A stretch of 64,000 nucleotides of DNA, taken from the NCBI RefSeq assembly GCF_015453285.1, contig NZ_JADLZT010000005.1, positions 248,001-312,000 of the forward strand, given 5' to 3'. The stretch comes from Lysobacter niastensis. Its GTDB lineage: Bacteria; Pseudomonadota; Gammaproteobacteria; Xanthomonadales; Xanthomonadaceae. Each line of letters begins with the position of its first letter. Positions within the stretch are counted from its first letter, which is position 1. A model generated the notes under the pieces. The model searched no databases, was not told the origin of the DNA, and saw nothing but the letters and a program-made list of their open reading frames with translations. Position numbers and translations under genes: made by a program. Positions 15,962 through 24,727 of the stretch are shown piece after piece.

Positions 15962-16627
15962 ATGTCCGCTCCCGAACTGCTCGTTCTACTGCAGGCCGCG
16001 GCCGAGGCGCCGCAAGCCTACGATCTGACCGCGGAAAACGTCTTCCTGGCTTTCTTCATCATGCTCGGGCCGATCAAGGCGATCGGACCCTTCTTCGCCG
16101 CCACCCGCGAGCTCGATCCCGGCAAGCTGCGCGCGCTGGCATTCAAGATCTTTGTGTTCGGCGTGATCGCCGTGCTGTTGGCCGGACTGGTCGGCAGCGC
16201 GATGCTGCGCAAGTGGCAGATCTCGACGCCCGCAATGATGCTCGCAGGCGGCCTCATATTCCTGTTGGTCGCGCTGCAGATGGTGCTGGCGCAGTACGAA
16301 AAGGATCCGCCGGCTCCCGCCGCCGGTGGGCCGCAGGTCATGCATCTGGTCTTTCCCGTCACCGTGACGCCGTATGGCGTCGCAGCGCTGATCTGCCTGA
16401 TGGCGCTGAGTGGCAGCTTCGACCGCTCCCTGACCGTGCTCGGCCTAGCGCTGGGCGTGATGGTGCTGAACCTGCTGGCGATGCTGGCGGTGCGCCCGAT
16501 CATGCGCTGGGTCGGGCCGGTGCCGCTGCAGATTCTCGGTGCCGTGCTCGGCATCCTACAGGTGGCGCTGGCGCTGCAGATTATCGTGCGGGCGCTGCAG
16601 AAGCTTGGACTGCCGCTCACCACGTGA
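15962..16627 (+). CDS. MarC-family integral membrane protein
   Basis: 221 residues with six hydrophobic segments, the usual MarC length. Marks include 'LAFFIMLGPIKAIGPFFAATREL' in the first helix pair, 'ISTPAMMLAGGLIFLLVALQMVLA', and 'VFPVTVTPYGVAALICLM' in the second half. Family members were once linked to multidrug resistance and later shown not to be required for it; the transported molecule is unknown. Twelve bases after the DUF202 stop with GGAGA before the ATG, so the same operon is likely. Confidence 0.88.
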   Translation: MSAPELLVLLQAAAEAPQAYDLTAENVFLAFFIMLGPIKAIGPFFAATRELDPGKLRALAFKIFVFGVIAVLLAGLVGSAMLRKWQISTPAMMLAGGLIFLLVALQMVLAQYEKDPPAPAAGGPQVMHLVFPVTVTPYGVAALICLMALSGSFDRSLTVLGLALGVMVLNLLAMLAVRPIMRWVGPVPLQILGAVLGILQVALALQIIVRALQKLGLPLTT

Positions 16628-16771
16628 GCGCGCCGGCGAGTTCATCGCCGCGCTCGACCTTCATGACTGGACATTAAAGGCGCGGCGCGACCGAAACACC
16701 CCGGACACGGCCCGTTTATCACAGGTCGCTCATCATGCGGGTTTCCTCCGCAAAAACGATAGCCATTGCAG

Positions 16772-17449
16772 ATGGGCAAGCCATTGATACGTTCGTCGGA
16801 TCGACGTGGCGGCGCCAGCGAAGGGCAGTGTTTTCTTTACACGTTGCCGTGCCGCGACGAGGACCTGGTTAAAGTCGGGTTCTCGCGCGATCCGCTGGCG
16901 CGGATGGAATCGCTCCATGCCCGGTACTACGACTTCTTCGATCTTGACCGCGGTTTCGTGGTCGAGATCGACACCGTGAGCGAGGCGAGGCGATTCGAGC
17001 TCCGACTGAAGAGCGCGCTTGCCCAGCACAACGCTCCACAGCCATTGTCGATCCACGATCCTGCCGGTGGATCCACCGAGTGGTATCGCGGTGCGTACGG
17101 GCGCCTGATGGAGGAAGCAGAGATGCTGGAGAGCGACGGTTTCACCGTCCACCATCCGTTGCGTGATTGGATCGGGCCGCGCCTTGCGATGCGCAGCGAT
17201 CGACTGTACGGCTGGGGCGAGGTGGTGCTGACGGCCGTCGAAGGCGAGCCGTCGGACCTGGATCTTCCCGAGTCGAAGAGCCTGCGCGCGAAAGTGCTCT
17301 CGACGCTGGATGCGTATTCGGCGCTGGACATCCCGCTCGCACCGCTGCTGCCCGATGCCGTGATGGCGTGGTACCGGCGGGAGTGGAGCGCCACCCATAT
17401 CGATCCGTTGCCGGGAGAAGCCGATGACGCCATTGGACAAAGCCATTAG
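16772..17449 (+). CDS. GIY-YIG-like (T5orf172/MUG113-type) protein
   Basis: 225 residues from ATG 16772 (a TTG at 16766 is the only upstream option). The first 90 residues match the GIY-YIG-like fold: 'CFLYTLPCRDEDLVKVGFSRDPLARMESLH', with LYTL for GIY, KVGFS for YIG and the conserved Arg in RMES. The rest is helical. Proteins with this domain act on nucleic acids in phages and stress genes, but many bacterial copies are uncharacterised. It overlaps the next small gene by 26 bp. Confidence 0.72.
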   Translation: MGKPLIRSSDRRGGASEGQCFLYTLPCRDEDLVKVGFSRDPLARMESLHARYYDFFDLDRGFVVEIDTVSEARRFELRLKSALAQHNAPQPLSIHDPAGGSTEWYRGAYGRLMEEAEMLESDGFTVHHPLRDWIGPRLAMRSDRLYGWGEVVLTAVEGEPSDLDLPESKSLRAKVLSTLDAYSALDIPLAPLLPDAVMAWYRREWSATHIDPLPGEADDAIGQSH

Positions 17450-17633
17450 ACGGCAACTGGACATCGGTGGCGTGCGCTACACGCTGCTGATCGATCCCGA
17501 TGGCTTGCGCCTGACCGAAAGCGGCCATCGCAAGGGCATCAGCCTGTCCTGGCGCGACCTGGTGTCGGGCGACGCGGCGCTGGCGACGGCATTGCAGGCT
17601 TCGGTGAAGGAAGGTTCCGGGGCTGAGTCGTAA
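17424..17633 (+). CDS. Small conserved hypothetical protein
   Basis: 69 residues with a good ribosome site (GGGAGAAG) before ATG 17424, inside the end of the GIY-YIG-like gene. The sequence 'VRYTLLIDPDGLRLTESGHRKGISLSWRDLVSGDAAL' looks like a small beta-rich domain. No family recognised. Overlap with the upstream gene suggests coupled translation and a joint role. Confidence 0.65.
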   Translation: MTPLDKAIRRQLDIGGVRYTLLIDPDGLRLTESGHRKGISLSWRDLVSGDAALATALQASVKEGSGAES

Positions 17634-17642
17634 GTACCAGGC

Positions 17643-19031
17643 TTACCGGGCGGACGGAGAACCGTTGTCGCGGGGGCGAGCCTGATCGCCAGCCCGGCTT
17701 GCCGCTGGCGTGATCCGCCAGATGACGTTGCCTACGTCGTCGGCCACCAGCACCGCGCCCTTGGCGTCGCTGATAACGCCGACCGGTCTCCCGCGCGCAT
17801 TGCCGTCGTTGTCGAGAAAGCCGGTGAGTACGTCGACGGGTGCGCCACTCGGGTGGCCATCGACGAACGGAATGAAGATCACCTTGTAGCCGCTGTGCGG
17901 TTTGCGGTTCCACGAGCCGTGCTGCCCGATGAAGGCGCCATGGCGGTACGGGGAGGGCAACAGCATGCCCTGATAGAACGAAAGCCCCAACGACGCGGTG
18001 TGCGGGCCGAGCGCGTAGTCCGGCACGCGTGCGGTCGCCACCAGCTCAGGTCGGGGCGGTTTCACGCGCTCGTCGACGTGAGCGCCGAAGTAGCTGTATG
18101 GCCAGCCGTAGAACGCGCCGCCATGCACTTCGGTCAGGTAGTCGGGCACCAGGTCGCTGCCGATCTCGTCACGTTCGTTGACGACGGTCCACAGCGAGCC
18201 GGTCTCCGGCTGCCAGTCCATCCCGTTGGGATTGCGAAGGCCGGATGCAAAAACGCGGTAGGCGCCCGCGACCGGGTCCACTTCGAGGATCGCGGCGCGG
18301 TCCTTCTCCTCCTCCATTCCGTGCTCGGCGACGTTGCTGTTGGAGCCGACGGTCACATACAGACGTCGTCCGTCGCGGCTGGCGATGACGTTCTTGGTCC
18401 AGTGGTGGTTGCGCTTGCCACCGGGTAGCGGCGTCACCGTCGTCGGCGATGCCGTGATCCTGAGTTGACCTGGCGAGTAACGGTAGCGCACGAGCGCATC
18501 GGTATTGGCGACGTAGAACTCATCGCCTACCAGCGTCATGCCGAACGGTGAGTTCAAGCCTTCGAGGAATACGGAGCGCACCTCGGCGCGACCATCGCCA
18601 TCGGCATCGCGTAACAGGGTGATGCGATTGGCGCTCGGCACCGCTGCACCGGCCCGCTTCATCATCTGCTTCATCACCATGCTGCGTATGCCGGCAGGCG
18701 CGTCCTTGGGCCGCGGCGGTGCATTGGATTCGGCAACGAGGACGTCGCCACTGGGCAACAGATAGAGCCAGCGTGGATGTTCCAGGCCCGTTGCGAATGC
18801 GTCGACGGCGAGGCCGGTGGCCGCGACAGGACGTTCGGCATCGCGCCAGCCTACGCGAGGTGCGACGTTGACGGTGGGGATGAGTGTCTTGTTCGGCGGG
18901 GGCAGGGTGGGCTTCGGTCCGAAGCCGTCGCTGACCGGCAAGGTCGCCTGCTCTCCGCAGGCTGACAGCGCCATCGACAAGGCCAGGCAGATCGCCGTCG
19001 AGCACAGGGGTGGGGGCGTGCGTGCAGGCAT
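17643..19031 (-). CDS. Sorbosone/glucose dehydrogenase-like PQQ beta-propeller lipoprotein
   Basis: 462 residues from ATG 19031, with GAGGT upstream. Lipoprotein signal: 'ICLALSMALSAC' with Cys after L-S-A. The mature part is a beta-propeller of the sorbosone dehydrogenase/soluble glucose dehydrogenase type: 'GLEHPRWLYLLPSGDVLVAES', 'NRITLLRDADGDGRAEV', 'GLRNPNGMDWQPETGSLWTVVNERDE', 'GQHGSWNRKPHSGYKVIFIPF' and 'GAVLVADDVGNVIWRI'. Known members oxidise sugars with PQQ in the periplasm. No PQQ biosynthesis gene is in the window. Substrate inferred only at class level. Confidence 0.88.
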   Translation of the reverse strand: MPARTPPPLCSTAICLALSMALSACGEQATLPVSDGFGPKPTLPPPNKTLIPTVNVAPRVGWRDAERPVAATGLAVDAFATGLEHPRWLYLLPSGDVLVAESNAPPRPKDAPAGIRSMVMKQMMKRAGAAVPSANRITLLRDADGDGRAEVRSVFLEGLNSPFGMTLVGDEFYVANTDALVRYRYSPGQLRITASPTTVTPLPGGKRNHHWTKNVIASRDGRRLYVTVGSNSNVAEHGMEEEKDRAAILEVDPVAGAYRVFASGLRNPNGMDWQPETGSLWTVVNERDEIGSDLVPDYLTEVHGGAFYGWPYSYFGAHVDERVKPPRPELVATARVPDYALGPHTASLGLSFYQGMLLPSPYRHGAFIGQHGSWNRKPHSGYKVIFIPFVDGHPSGAPVDVLTGFLDNDGNARGRPVGVISDAKGAVLVADDVGNVIWRITPAASRAGDQARPRDNGSPSAR

Positions 19032-19102
19032 GGGTACCTCATCCTGAGCCCACACCGTACGACAACGCCGGTGGAGGCGGCGTAGCGCCGCAGTGAACAG
19101 CC

Positions 19103-19132
19103 AGTACCGGGGACGTTTCCGTCCCCGGTACT
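19103..19132. terminator. Perfect hairpin between minus-strand genes
   Basis: AGTACCGGGGACG pairs fully with CGTCCCCGGTACT (13 bp, 4-base loop TTTC). It lies downstream of the small gene at 19271-19468 on the minus strand. There is no T-run on either side; terminator by position and stability. Confidence 0.55.
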
Positions 19133-19270
19133 TCGATAATGGTATGGAGGAGTACCCGACCCGGACTGCGCGTCATTCCTGCGCGGCTGACCGTGGCTCG
19201 CCTGGCCCTGCGTCGAGGGTGAGGCTTCCACGTATCGTCGTCTCTCCAGCGTCAGGTGTGGGACCAGTTG

Positions 19271-19468
19271 TCACTCGTGATCGCTGGACCCGGTGCGGGA
19301 ACGCGAAGGCATATTGGTGGCTGGCTTGTCCTTGCCGGTGCTCTGGCGCTGGTCGTCCCGGTTGGGGCGGCCCTGGGTCTGTTGTGTGCTGGAGCCCTGA
19401 CGGTCCTGATCATGGCGGGGCGGCTGGCTCGGCTGATTCGGCTTGTTGGGGTTGTTAGGGTTCTGCAT
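19271..19468 (-). CDS. Small Asn/Gln/Pro-rich hydrophilic protein
   Basis: 65 residues starting MQNPNNPNKPNQPSQPP. The start is set by GGAG 7 bases upstream; a longer frame to 19753 lacks sense. The whole protein is disordered in type: Asn, Gln, Pro, Arg, Asp and Ser with no hydrophobic core, ending RSRTGSSDHE. It resembles short stress-related or spacer proteins of low complexity. No family recognised. Its reality rests on the ribosome site and clear non-random composition. Confidence 0.55.
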   Translation of the reverse strand: MQNPNNPNKPNQPSQPPRHDQDRQGSSTQQTQGRPNRDDQRQSTGKDKPATNMPSRSRTGSSDHE

Positions 19469-19658
19469 GCAATTTCTCCGTGGTTGCGCGAAGGGTGTCG
19501 TCTTCGCGCGGAGAACCATGCATGCCAAACCGTTACCGTTGCGCGACGCGTGCGTTAGACCGAATTGCAACGTGAGGAGCATGTGGACGACGCGGCGCGA
19601 TGAACTGAACTGTTCACGTTCCTCCTTCACTCCGGATTTCCTCCACCACGCTATATAG

Positions 19659-19680
19659 AAACCTGACAGGGCACAGGTTT
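19659..19680. promoter_or_regulatory. Inverted repeat upstream of GGDEF-EAL gene
   Basis: AAACCTG and CAGGTTT form a perfect 7-bp inverted repeat with 8 bases between, 22 bp before the start at 19703 and just after a CTATATAG stretch. It may be an operator or a 5'-leader hairpin; no regulator is identified. Confidence 0.35.
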
Positions 19681-19702
19681 CATTGCATCGTGGGGAACTC
19701 TC

Positions 19703-21379
19703 GTGAACAGCCGCGAATTGCTGCAGGCGATCATCGATAGCCCCACGAGTCACGCCATCATGTTCATGGGGCCAGATGGCGTGATTCAGCTCTGGAATTC
19801 AGGGGCGGAGCGCATATTCGGCTATGGCGATGAGGAGATCGTCGGACAGCCGGCCGATGTGTTGTTCGTGCCGCAGGACCTCGAGGATGGCGCGCCGCAG
19901 ACGGAACTGGATGACGCGCTGCGCACCGGGTGCGGCGGGGATTTCCGGTGGCACGTGCGCAAGGACGGTTCGACGTTCTGGGCCGACGGCATGATCTATC
20001 CGGTTCGCAGCCGAAAGGGAGCGCTCATGGGGTTCGTAAAGATCCTCCGCGACGCGACGGAACAGAAGCGCGCCGAAGAGCAGATCTCGAAACTCGCACT
20101 GGCGGACGTGCTCACCGGCTTGCCCAACCGGGCCGAGTTCATGACCCGCCTGGAAGAGGCGGCAGCGCTGTCCGAACGCAATGGCCATTCGTTCTTCGTG
20201 ATGCTGATGGACCTCGATCACTTCAAGAGCATCAACGACCGTCTCGGCCACCTCGGTGGCGATGATCTGCTCAAGCAGGCCGCGGCGCGGATGCGGTCGG
20301 TGGTTCGCGAGACCGACGTGGTGGCGCGCCTGGGTGGCGACGAGTTCGCGATGCTGGTCAGCGATGCCGACGGCGGACAGGTTGGCAGCGCCATTGCCGA
20401 GAAAGTGCTGGCCGCGATGGCGGAGCCGTTTCGCACGGACGGGCACGAGGTAAGGACGGGCGTCAGCATCGGGATCAGCGTGTTCCCCAGCGATTCCACC
20501 GACATCGAGCAGCTGCTTCGCAATGCCGACGCCGCCCTCTACAAGGCGAAGTCGGAGGGGCGGCATGGTTATCAGTATTTCACCGAGATCATGGACTTCC
20601 GTGCCCACCAACGCAGCCGGGAGATCCAGATGCTGGCGCGTGTGTCGCCGCGCCACTTCCATCTGATGTACCAGCCCGTAGTGGACGGGGCCGGCAATGT
20701 GCTTGCGATCGAGGCGCTGCTGAGGTGCTCGCATCCGTTCTTCGCGAGTTACCCGGTGGAGCGGCTGGTGGGGCTGGCCGCCGAAACCGGCCGCCTGCGC
20801 GACATCGGCATCCGATCGGTGACGAAGGCCTGCACGCAGGCGGCGAAGTGGCAGCGCGAAGGCTGGCCCCAGCTGCATCTGGTGATGAACTTCTGCAGGG
20901 TGGAGATCGGTGCGGCTGGGCTGGCCGAAAGGATCGCCAAGACGGTCGTCAAGACGGGCTTTCCCCTCGAATGCTTCGAGGCCGACTTCCCCGAGGATCA
21001 GTTGCATGGCGGCCGTCGCGACGAGGTGACACTGCAGGAGATCCGCGAGGCCGGGCTGGCACTGACGATCGACGATTTCAGCGGCACACAGGTGGGGCTC
21101 ACGCGGCTGGCATCGACGGCGGCGCGGATCAAGATCGACCTGAAGCACTTTCCCGGATTCCCTTCCGATCCCGGCGCCTGCGCGGTGCTGTCGGCAACCA
21201 TCCAACTGGCCCATGCACTCGGGCTGCTCGTGGTCGTGGAGCGCGTGCAGACGCCGGCGGAGGCGGACTTCATCCGCGACCGTTGCGATGCGATGCAGGG
21301 GTTCCATGTTGCCGAGCCTATGACGGGGTCGGACATGGGCCACTGGCTTGCGGCGCACCGCACCGGGCTGGTGGCATGA
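19703..21379 (+). CDS. PAS-GGDEF-EAL c-di-GMP signalling protein (EAL degenerate)
   Basis: 558 residues from GTG 19703, with GGGGAA upstream. A PAS domain (about 5-120; 'GVIQLWNSGAERIFGYGDEEIVG') is followed by a GGDEF domain with intact catalytic GGDEF (211-215). An allosteric inhibitory site RETD lies five residues before it (202-205). Diguanylate cyclase activity is thus expected, with product inhibition. The C-terminal EAL domain keeps EALLR (337-341) and KID, but the usual DDFGTG is IDDFSGTQ and AEGVE is VERVQ, so phosphodiesterase activity is doubtful. No membrane segment: a cytosolic sensor. Confidence 0.93.
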   Translation: MNSRELLQAIIDSPTSHAIMFMGPDGVIQLWNSGAERIFGYGDEEIVGQPADVLFVPQDLEDGAPQTELDDALRTGCGGDFRWHVRKDGSTFWADGMIYPVRSRKGALMGFVKILRDATEQKRAEEQISKLALADVLTGLPNRAEFMTRLEEAAALSERNGHSFFVMLMDLDHFKSINDRLGHLGGDDLLKQAAARMRSVVRETDVVARLGGDEFAMLVSDADGGQVGSAIAEKVLAAMAEPFRTDGHEVRTGVSIGISVFPSDSTDIEQLLRNADAALYKAKSEGRHGYQYFTEIMDFRAHQRSREIQMLARVSPRHFHLMYQPVVDGAGNVLAIEALLRCSHPFFASYPVERLVGLAAETGRLRDIGIRSVTKACTQAAKWQREGWPQLHLVMNFCRVEIGAAGLAERIAKTVVKTGFPLECFEADFPEDQLHGGRRDEVTLQEIREAGLALTIDDFSGTQVGLTRLASTAARIKIDLKHFPGFPSDPGACAVLSATIQLAHALGLLVVVERVQTPAEADFIRDRCDAMQGFHVAEPMTGSDMGHWLAAHRTGLVA

Positions 21380-21456
21380 CCGTCACTCCAGGCGGGTTGG
21401 CCTGAACGGCCGTTCCGCCTGCGTTGGTCATGGGCAAGGCCACTCAACGGCGGACG

Positions 21457-22035
21457 ATGGACGCCTTCAACTACCTTGCGGTCATGGTATCGGTGGTCGT
21501 GGGCCTCGGGCTCACGCAGATCCTTGCCGGTGTCGGTAACTTCGTGCAAATCCGGCGTCGCGTGAAGTTCTACTGGCTTCACGGTGTCTGGGTCGTCCTG
21601 CTGATCGCGCTGCACCTGCACATGTGGTGGTCGTTCTGGCTGTTGCGCGTGGTGACGGACTGGACGTATGGGCTGTTCGTGTTTGTCCTGATCGGGCCGG
21701 CGGCGCTGGTGATCGCCAGCCATGTGATCGTGCCGGAGCTGATCGACGGACGAATCGATGTCGAGCGTCACTACTTCGACACGCGGGGCATCTTCTTCGG
21801 AATGCTGGCGTGCGCCGGCGTCTGGGCGATGTTCATCGAACCGTTGACCGGTGTGCGCACATTCTTCGTCGGGTTCCGGATGCTGCAGGTGGTCGGAACG
21901 AGCTTGATGATCGGCTGCGCCATCCTCGAAAGCCGGCGCTTCCACGCCATCGCGACCGGCGCGATATGCGTGCTGTTCGTCATCGCCGTCGGCTTCACCC
22001 GGCTGCACCTGGGGCAGATCGAGCCCAGATTGTGA
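21457..22035 (+). CDS. Integral membrane protein of unknown function
   Basis: 192 residues; five hydrophobic segments (for example YLAVMVSVVVGLGLTQILAGV and WVVLLIALHLHMWWSFWLL). ATG 21457 is chosen with a GGCGGA ribosome-like site; ATG 21430 is an alternative nine residues longer. No family recognised. It lies 77 bp after the c-di-GMP gene on the same strand, possibly cotranscribed. Confidence 0.68.
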   Translation: MDAFNYLAVMVSVVVGLGLTQILAGVGNFVQIRRRVKFYWLHGVWVVLLIALHLHMWWSFWLLRVVTDWTYGLFVFVLIGPAALVIASHVIVPELIDGRIDVERHYFDTRGIFFGMLACAGVWAMFIEPLTGVRTFFVGFRMLQVVGTSLMIGCAILESRRFHAIATGAICVLFVIAVGFTRLHLGQIEPRL

Positions 22036-22181
22036 TCGCGTACGCAACGCACGTGCATATAACGTGCCCGACTTCGCTGACCTGCGGTTCACGCTGCTGA
22101 ATCATGGGTCGTGCGCCGTGCAGGGTTTCACGTCGATGTGGCGCAGCCGTGGTAACCATGTGCGCGGGGATGGAGGCTCAG

Positions 22182-22394
22182 ATGCTCAACGTGCCAATAG
22201 AAGGTGATCTGGATCTGGTGGAAGCGCGGGTCAGGAAGCTGGCCCGGTCGGCAGTCGATACGAGCGACCACCAGAAACTCCGTCAGCTCTGGTGTCTTCT
22301 CAGGAATGCCGAGGTGCGCAGGGTCGCTGGCGACGCAGACCGGTTACGCCGGTTGCGTGACGCGGTTGCGGCGGACCTGGCCAGGATGACGTGA
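22182..22394 (+). CDS. Small hypothetical helical protein
   Basis: 70 residues. GGAGG sits 5 bases before ATG 22182, which fixes this start over an earlier one at 22104. The sequence is basic and helical (LVEARVRKLARSAVDTSDHQKLRQLWCLLRNAEVRRV). No signal peptide. No family recognised. Confidence 0.55.
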   Translation: MLNVPIEGDLDLVEARVRKLARSAVDTSDHQKLRQLWCLLRNAEVRRVAGDADRLRRLRDAVAADLARMT

Positions 22395-22549
22395 CCGTCC
22401 GGGGCAAATCCAACGATCTGGTCCGGCTTGCATCCGGCGATGGGCCAGTGTCGAGCGTCCGTCATACAAGCTGAATTGTTCAGCCGGCATGTTGACGCTG
22501 CGTCGACATGCGGCAATGCATGGCAGGAATTGCGTCACAATCCTGTCAA

Positions 22550-22816
22550 ATGACGAACAAATTTCCGTGGGAAGAAATCCAGCGCCGTATCCAGTCCCTG
22601 CGTGACGAGATGCCGCAGCTGATCGAGCAGTTTCCAGTGCCCGGGGATCTGGTGGTGCGCTTCTCCGAGAAGGCCGGCGAGATCCTGGAGGCCGTGGAAG
22701 AGGCGCACCTGGACGATGCATCCGTGCTTATCTGCGACATCCTCTTCGACCACGAGTACGTGGACATCCGCGGCGATGGCGGAACATACCTCGTGCGCGG
22801 AGACGTGAACGAGTAG
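22550..22816 (+). CDS. Small acidic hypothetical protein
   Basis: 88 residues from ATG 22550. Helix-rich start (FPWEEIQRRIQSLRDEMPQLIEQF), then 'VVRFSEKAGEILEAVEEAHLDDASVLICDILFDHEYVDIRG', strongly acidic. No membrane segment. No ribosome site stands out. Convergent with the methyltransferase gene that follows. No family recognised. Confidence 0.55.
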   Translation: MTNKFPWEEIQRRIQSLRDEMPQLIEQFPVPGDLVVRFSEKAGEILEAVEEAHLDDASVLICDILFDHEYVDIRGDGGTYLVRGDVNE

Positions 22817-22839
22817 GGCGAATCACTGTCTCCAGCAGA

Positions 22840-23973
22840 TCACTTCTCGAGGAGATAGAGGAACTCGGTGACGTGCTTGGACCGGTTGCCGAGGTTTCGG
22901 CTGCCGCGGAATACGTTGTAGGGCGTCTCCAGCACCGACAGCTCGCCATTGCGCTTCATGATTTCCAGAAAACGCGCGTGCGGGATGAAGCCTTCGGAGT
23001 TGTAGGAGACCATCACGAACTTCGCCGGGCACCGCTCCACGACCTCAAGTAGCGCCGCTTCGGCTTCCCTGCGCCGGTTGTAGCGGCTTCGGTTCCAGCC
23101 CGCAGGGATGCCGGAGACCTCGCTCATGTCCGCAGGCCGCTCGTACGACGCGAGCAGGTTGAGCATGAAGTAATTCGAGCCGTACGGGTGCTGGTTGTAG
23201 GGCGGATCCAGGTAGGCGAGGTCGAACTCGCCGCAATCCCGTTGCGAGAGAAGTTCGTTGGCGTCATGGCGGACGACCGAGACCTCACAGGAGAATCGGG
23301 AGAAGACCGGGGATTCGATCTCGATCTCCTTCGTGATGCGCGACAACGCGTCCTGTCCGTGGCCGCCGAACCGGCCGATCCCGTCCCTGGATTTATGGAA
23401 ACCCTTGAAGACCCCCGAGGTATTCGCGTGCACGGAGGCCTTGGCGAGCAGGGGCGCGAGGAAGAAATGCTGGATGTTTCGCGGTAGCCGGGCTATCTGC
23501 TGGCGCGCGGTGTCCAGGTACTCGGCGTTCCTTCGCGTGTAGAACGCGCGTTCGCCGGGGCGGATGTCATCGTCCGAAGCGGGGGCATAGAGTTCGGCGA
23601 TGAAGCCGCGGGTCCAGTTCCGCGCGATCTCTTCCTGGAGCTGGCGGTGCGCGTCGGTGAGTTCGCGCAGGTCCACGCCAGCGGGATTGGTGAGATAGCA
23701 GCGGTTGGTGATCTCGCTGTAGAGCTCGAGATCGTTGGCGACCAGCCGGCTGGAGTGCTGCTTCATGAAGCGCGCCACGACGCCCGTTCCCGAGAACAGG
23801 TCGAGGCAGGCGAGCCGGTGCTTCGACAAACGTTGCTTGACCCGGGCAATGCCCTGGCCGATGAATGGAAGCAGCGCCCGCTTGTTGCCGATGTAGGTGA
23901 TGAGCTGGCTTTGCAGGTACTCGGCCGATTCGTCGGTGAGGGCCTCTGCGGCCACGTACAGGTGTTCGCCCAC
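22840..23973 (-). CDS. D12-class adenine-N6 DNA methyltransferase
   Basis: 377 residues from GTG 23973; a GTG at 24024 is possible and would add 17 residues. The conserved part begins 'LQSQLITYIGNKRALLPFI', the usual start of Dam-like D12 enzymes. Motif I (AdoMet) is 'LDLFSGTGVVARF', motif IV is 'LAYLDPPYNQHPYGSNYF' with DPPY. The GNKR segment and 'LVANDLELYSEITNR' support the class. It methylates adenine in DNA; the target sequence is unknown. No restriction endonuclease gene is adjacent, so it looks solitary, either epigenetic or a relic of a restriction system. Confidence 0.88.
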   Translation of the reverse strand: MGEHLYVAAEALTDESAEYLQSQLITYIGNKRALLPFIGQGIARVKQRLSKHRLACLDLFSGTGVVARFMKQHSSRLVANDLELYSEITNRCYLTNPAGVDLRELTDAHRQLQEEIARNWTRGFIAELYAPASDDDIRPGERAFYTRRNAEYLDTARQQIARLPRNIQHFFLAPLLAKASVHANTSGVFKGFHKSRDGIGRFGGHGQDALSRITKEIEIESPVFSRFSCEVSVVRHDANELLSQRDCGEFDLAYLDPPYNQHPYGSNYFMLNLLASYERPADMSEVSGIPAGWNRSRYNRRREAEAALLEVVERCPAKFVMVSYNSEGFIPHARFLEIMKRNGELSVLETPYNVFRGSRNLGNRSKHVTEFLYLLEK

Positions 23974-24210
23974 GTTCCCCCAACAAGCCTGCCGGCGCCG
24001 TTGAATGCGGAAGCATGGTGCCACAGCGCCGCCGGATTACGGCTGGCTGGCGGCGCCCCGAGGGGGCTGAGTGCCATTTTGTCGCCCACATCACCTGCCT
24101 CTGTGCCACCTTCTGGCACGCTCGTTGAAGCAGGCCAGCCACTAGCTTGGCGAGCGGATGCAGGCAGGCGAATGTAGACAGGCCAGGCTACCGACGAGAG
24201 ACAGACAACC

Positions 24211-24639
24211 ATGAAGAAAGCTGCCACGAAAGGTGAGGGTGCCTCGGGAGAAAATCCCTCACGTCTGATCGACGCAAGAATCAACGAACTGGACGACTGG
24301 CGTGGCGAGACGCTCGCCCGGGTGAGGGCGCTCATCATGGAGGCGGATCCAGAAGCGGTCGAGGAATGGAAGTGGCGGGGCGTCCCGGTGTGGTCGCACG
24401 ACGGCATCATCTGCACCGGCGAAACCTACAAGAGCGCCGTGAAGATGACCTTCGCCAAGGGCGCCGCGCTGGAGGACCCTACGGGACTCTTCAACTCCAG
24501 CCTCGAAGGCAACACCCGTCGCGCCATCGATATCCACGAGGGCGAAGCGATCGATGAGAAGGCCTTGAAGTCGCTGATCCGGGCCGCCGTGGCGCTCAAC
24601 GCGTCAACGCGCTCGCAGAAGAAGGTGAGGAACGCCTGA
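24211..24639 (+). CDS. DUF1801 (YdhG-like) protein
   Basis: 142 residues. Family marks: 'RINELDDWRGETLARVRALIMEADPEAVEEWKWRGVPVWSHDGIICTGETYKSAVKMTFAKGA' and 'LFNSSLEGNTRRAIDIHEGEAIDEKALKSLIRAAVALN'. Members are small cytosolic proteins with a two-layer fold and unknown role, common in soil bacteria. It stands alone between divergent and convergent neighbours. Confidence 0.88.
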   Translation: MKKAATKGEGASGENPSRLIDARINELDDWRGETLARVRALIMEADPEAVEEWKWRGVPVWSHDGIICTGETYKSAVKMTFAKGAALEDPTGLFNSSLEGNTRRAIDIHEGEAIDEKALKSLIRAAVALNASTRSQKKVRNA

Positions 24640-24689
24640 CCGGGGTTTCAGTCCGGTACGCGATTGCCGGGCGCCTGCGCAGCACGAAA

Positions 24690-24719
24690 CAAAGGGCCAG
24701 GTGAGAGCCTGGCCCTTTG
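24690..24719. terminator. Bidirectional terminator hairpin
   Basis: CAAAGGGCCAGG pairs fully with CCTGGCCCTTTG (12 bp, 6-base loop) between the convergent DUF1801 gene and the 24728-25039 gene. Short T-rich ends flank it. Good terminator candidate for both strands. Confidence 0.75.
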
Positions 24720-24727
24720 GCTTGAGG

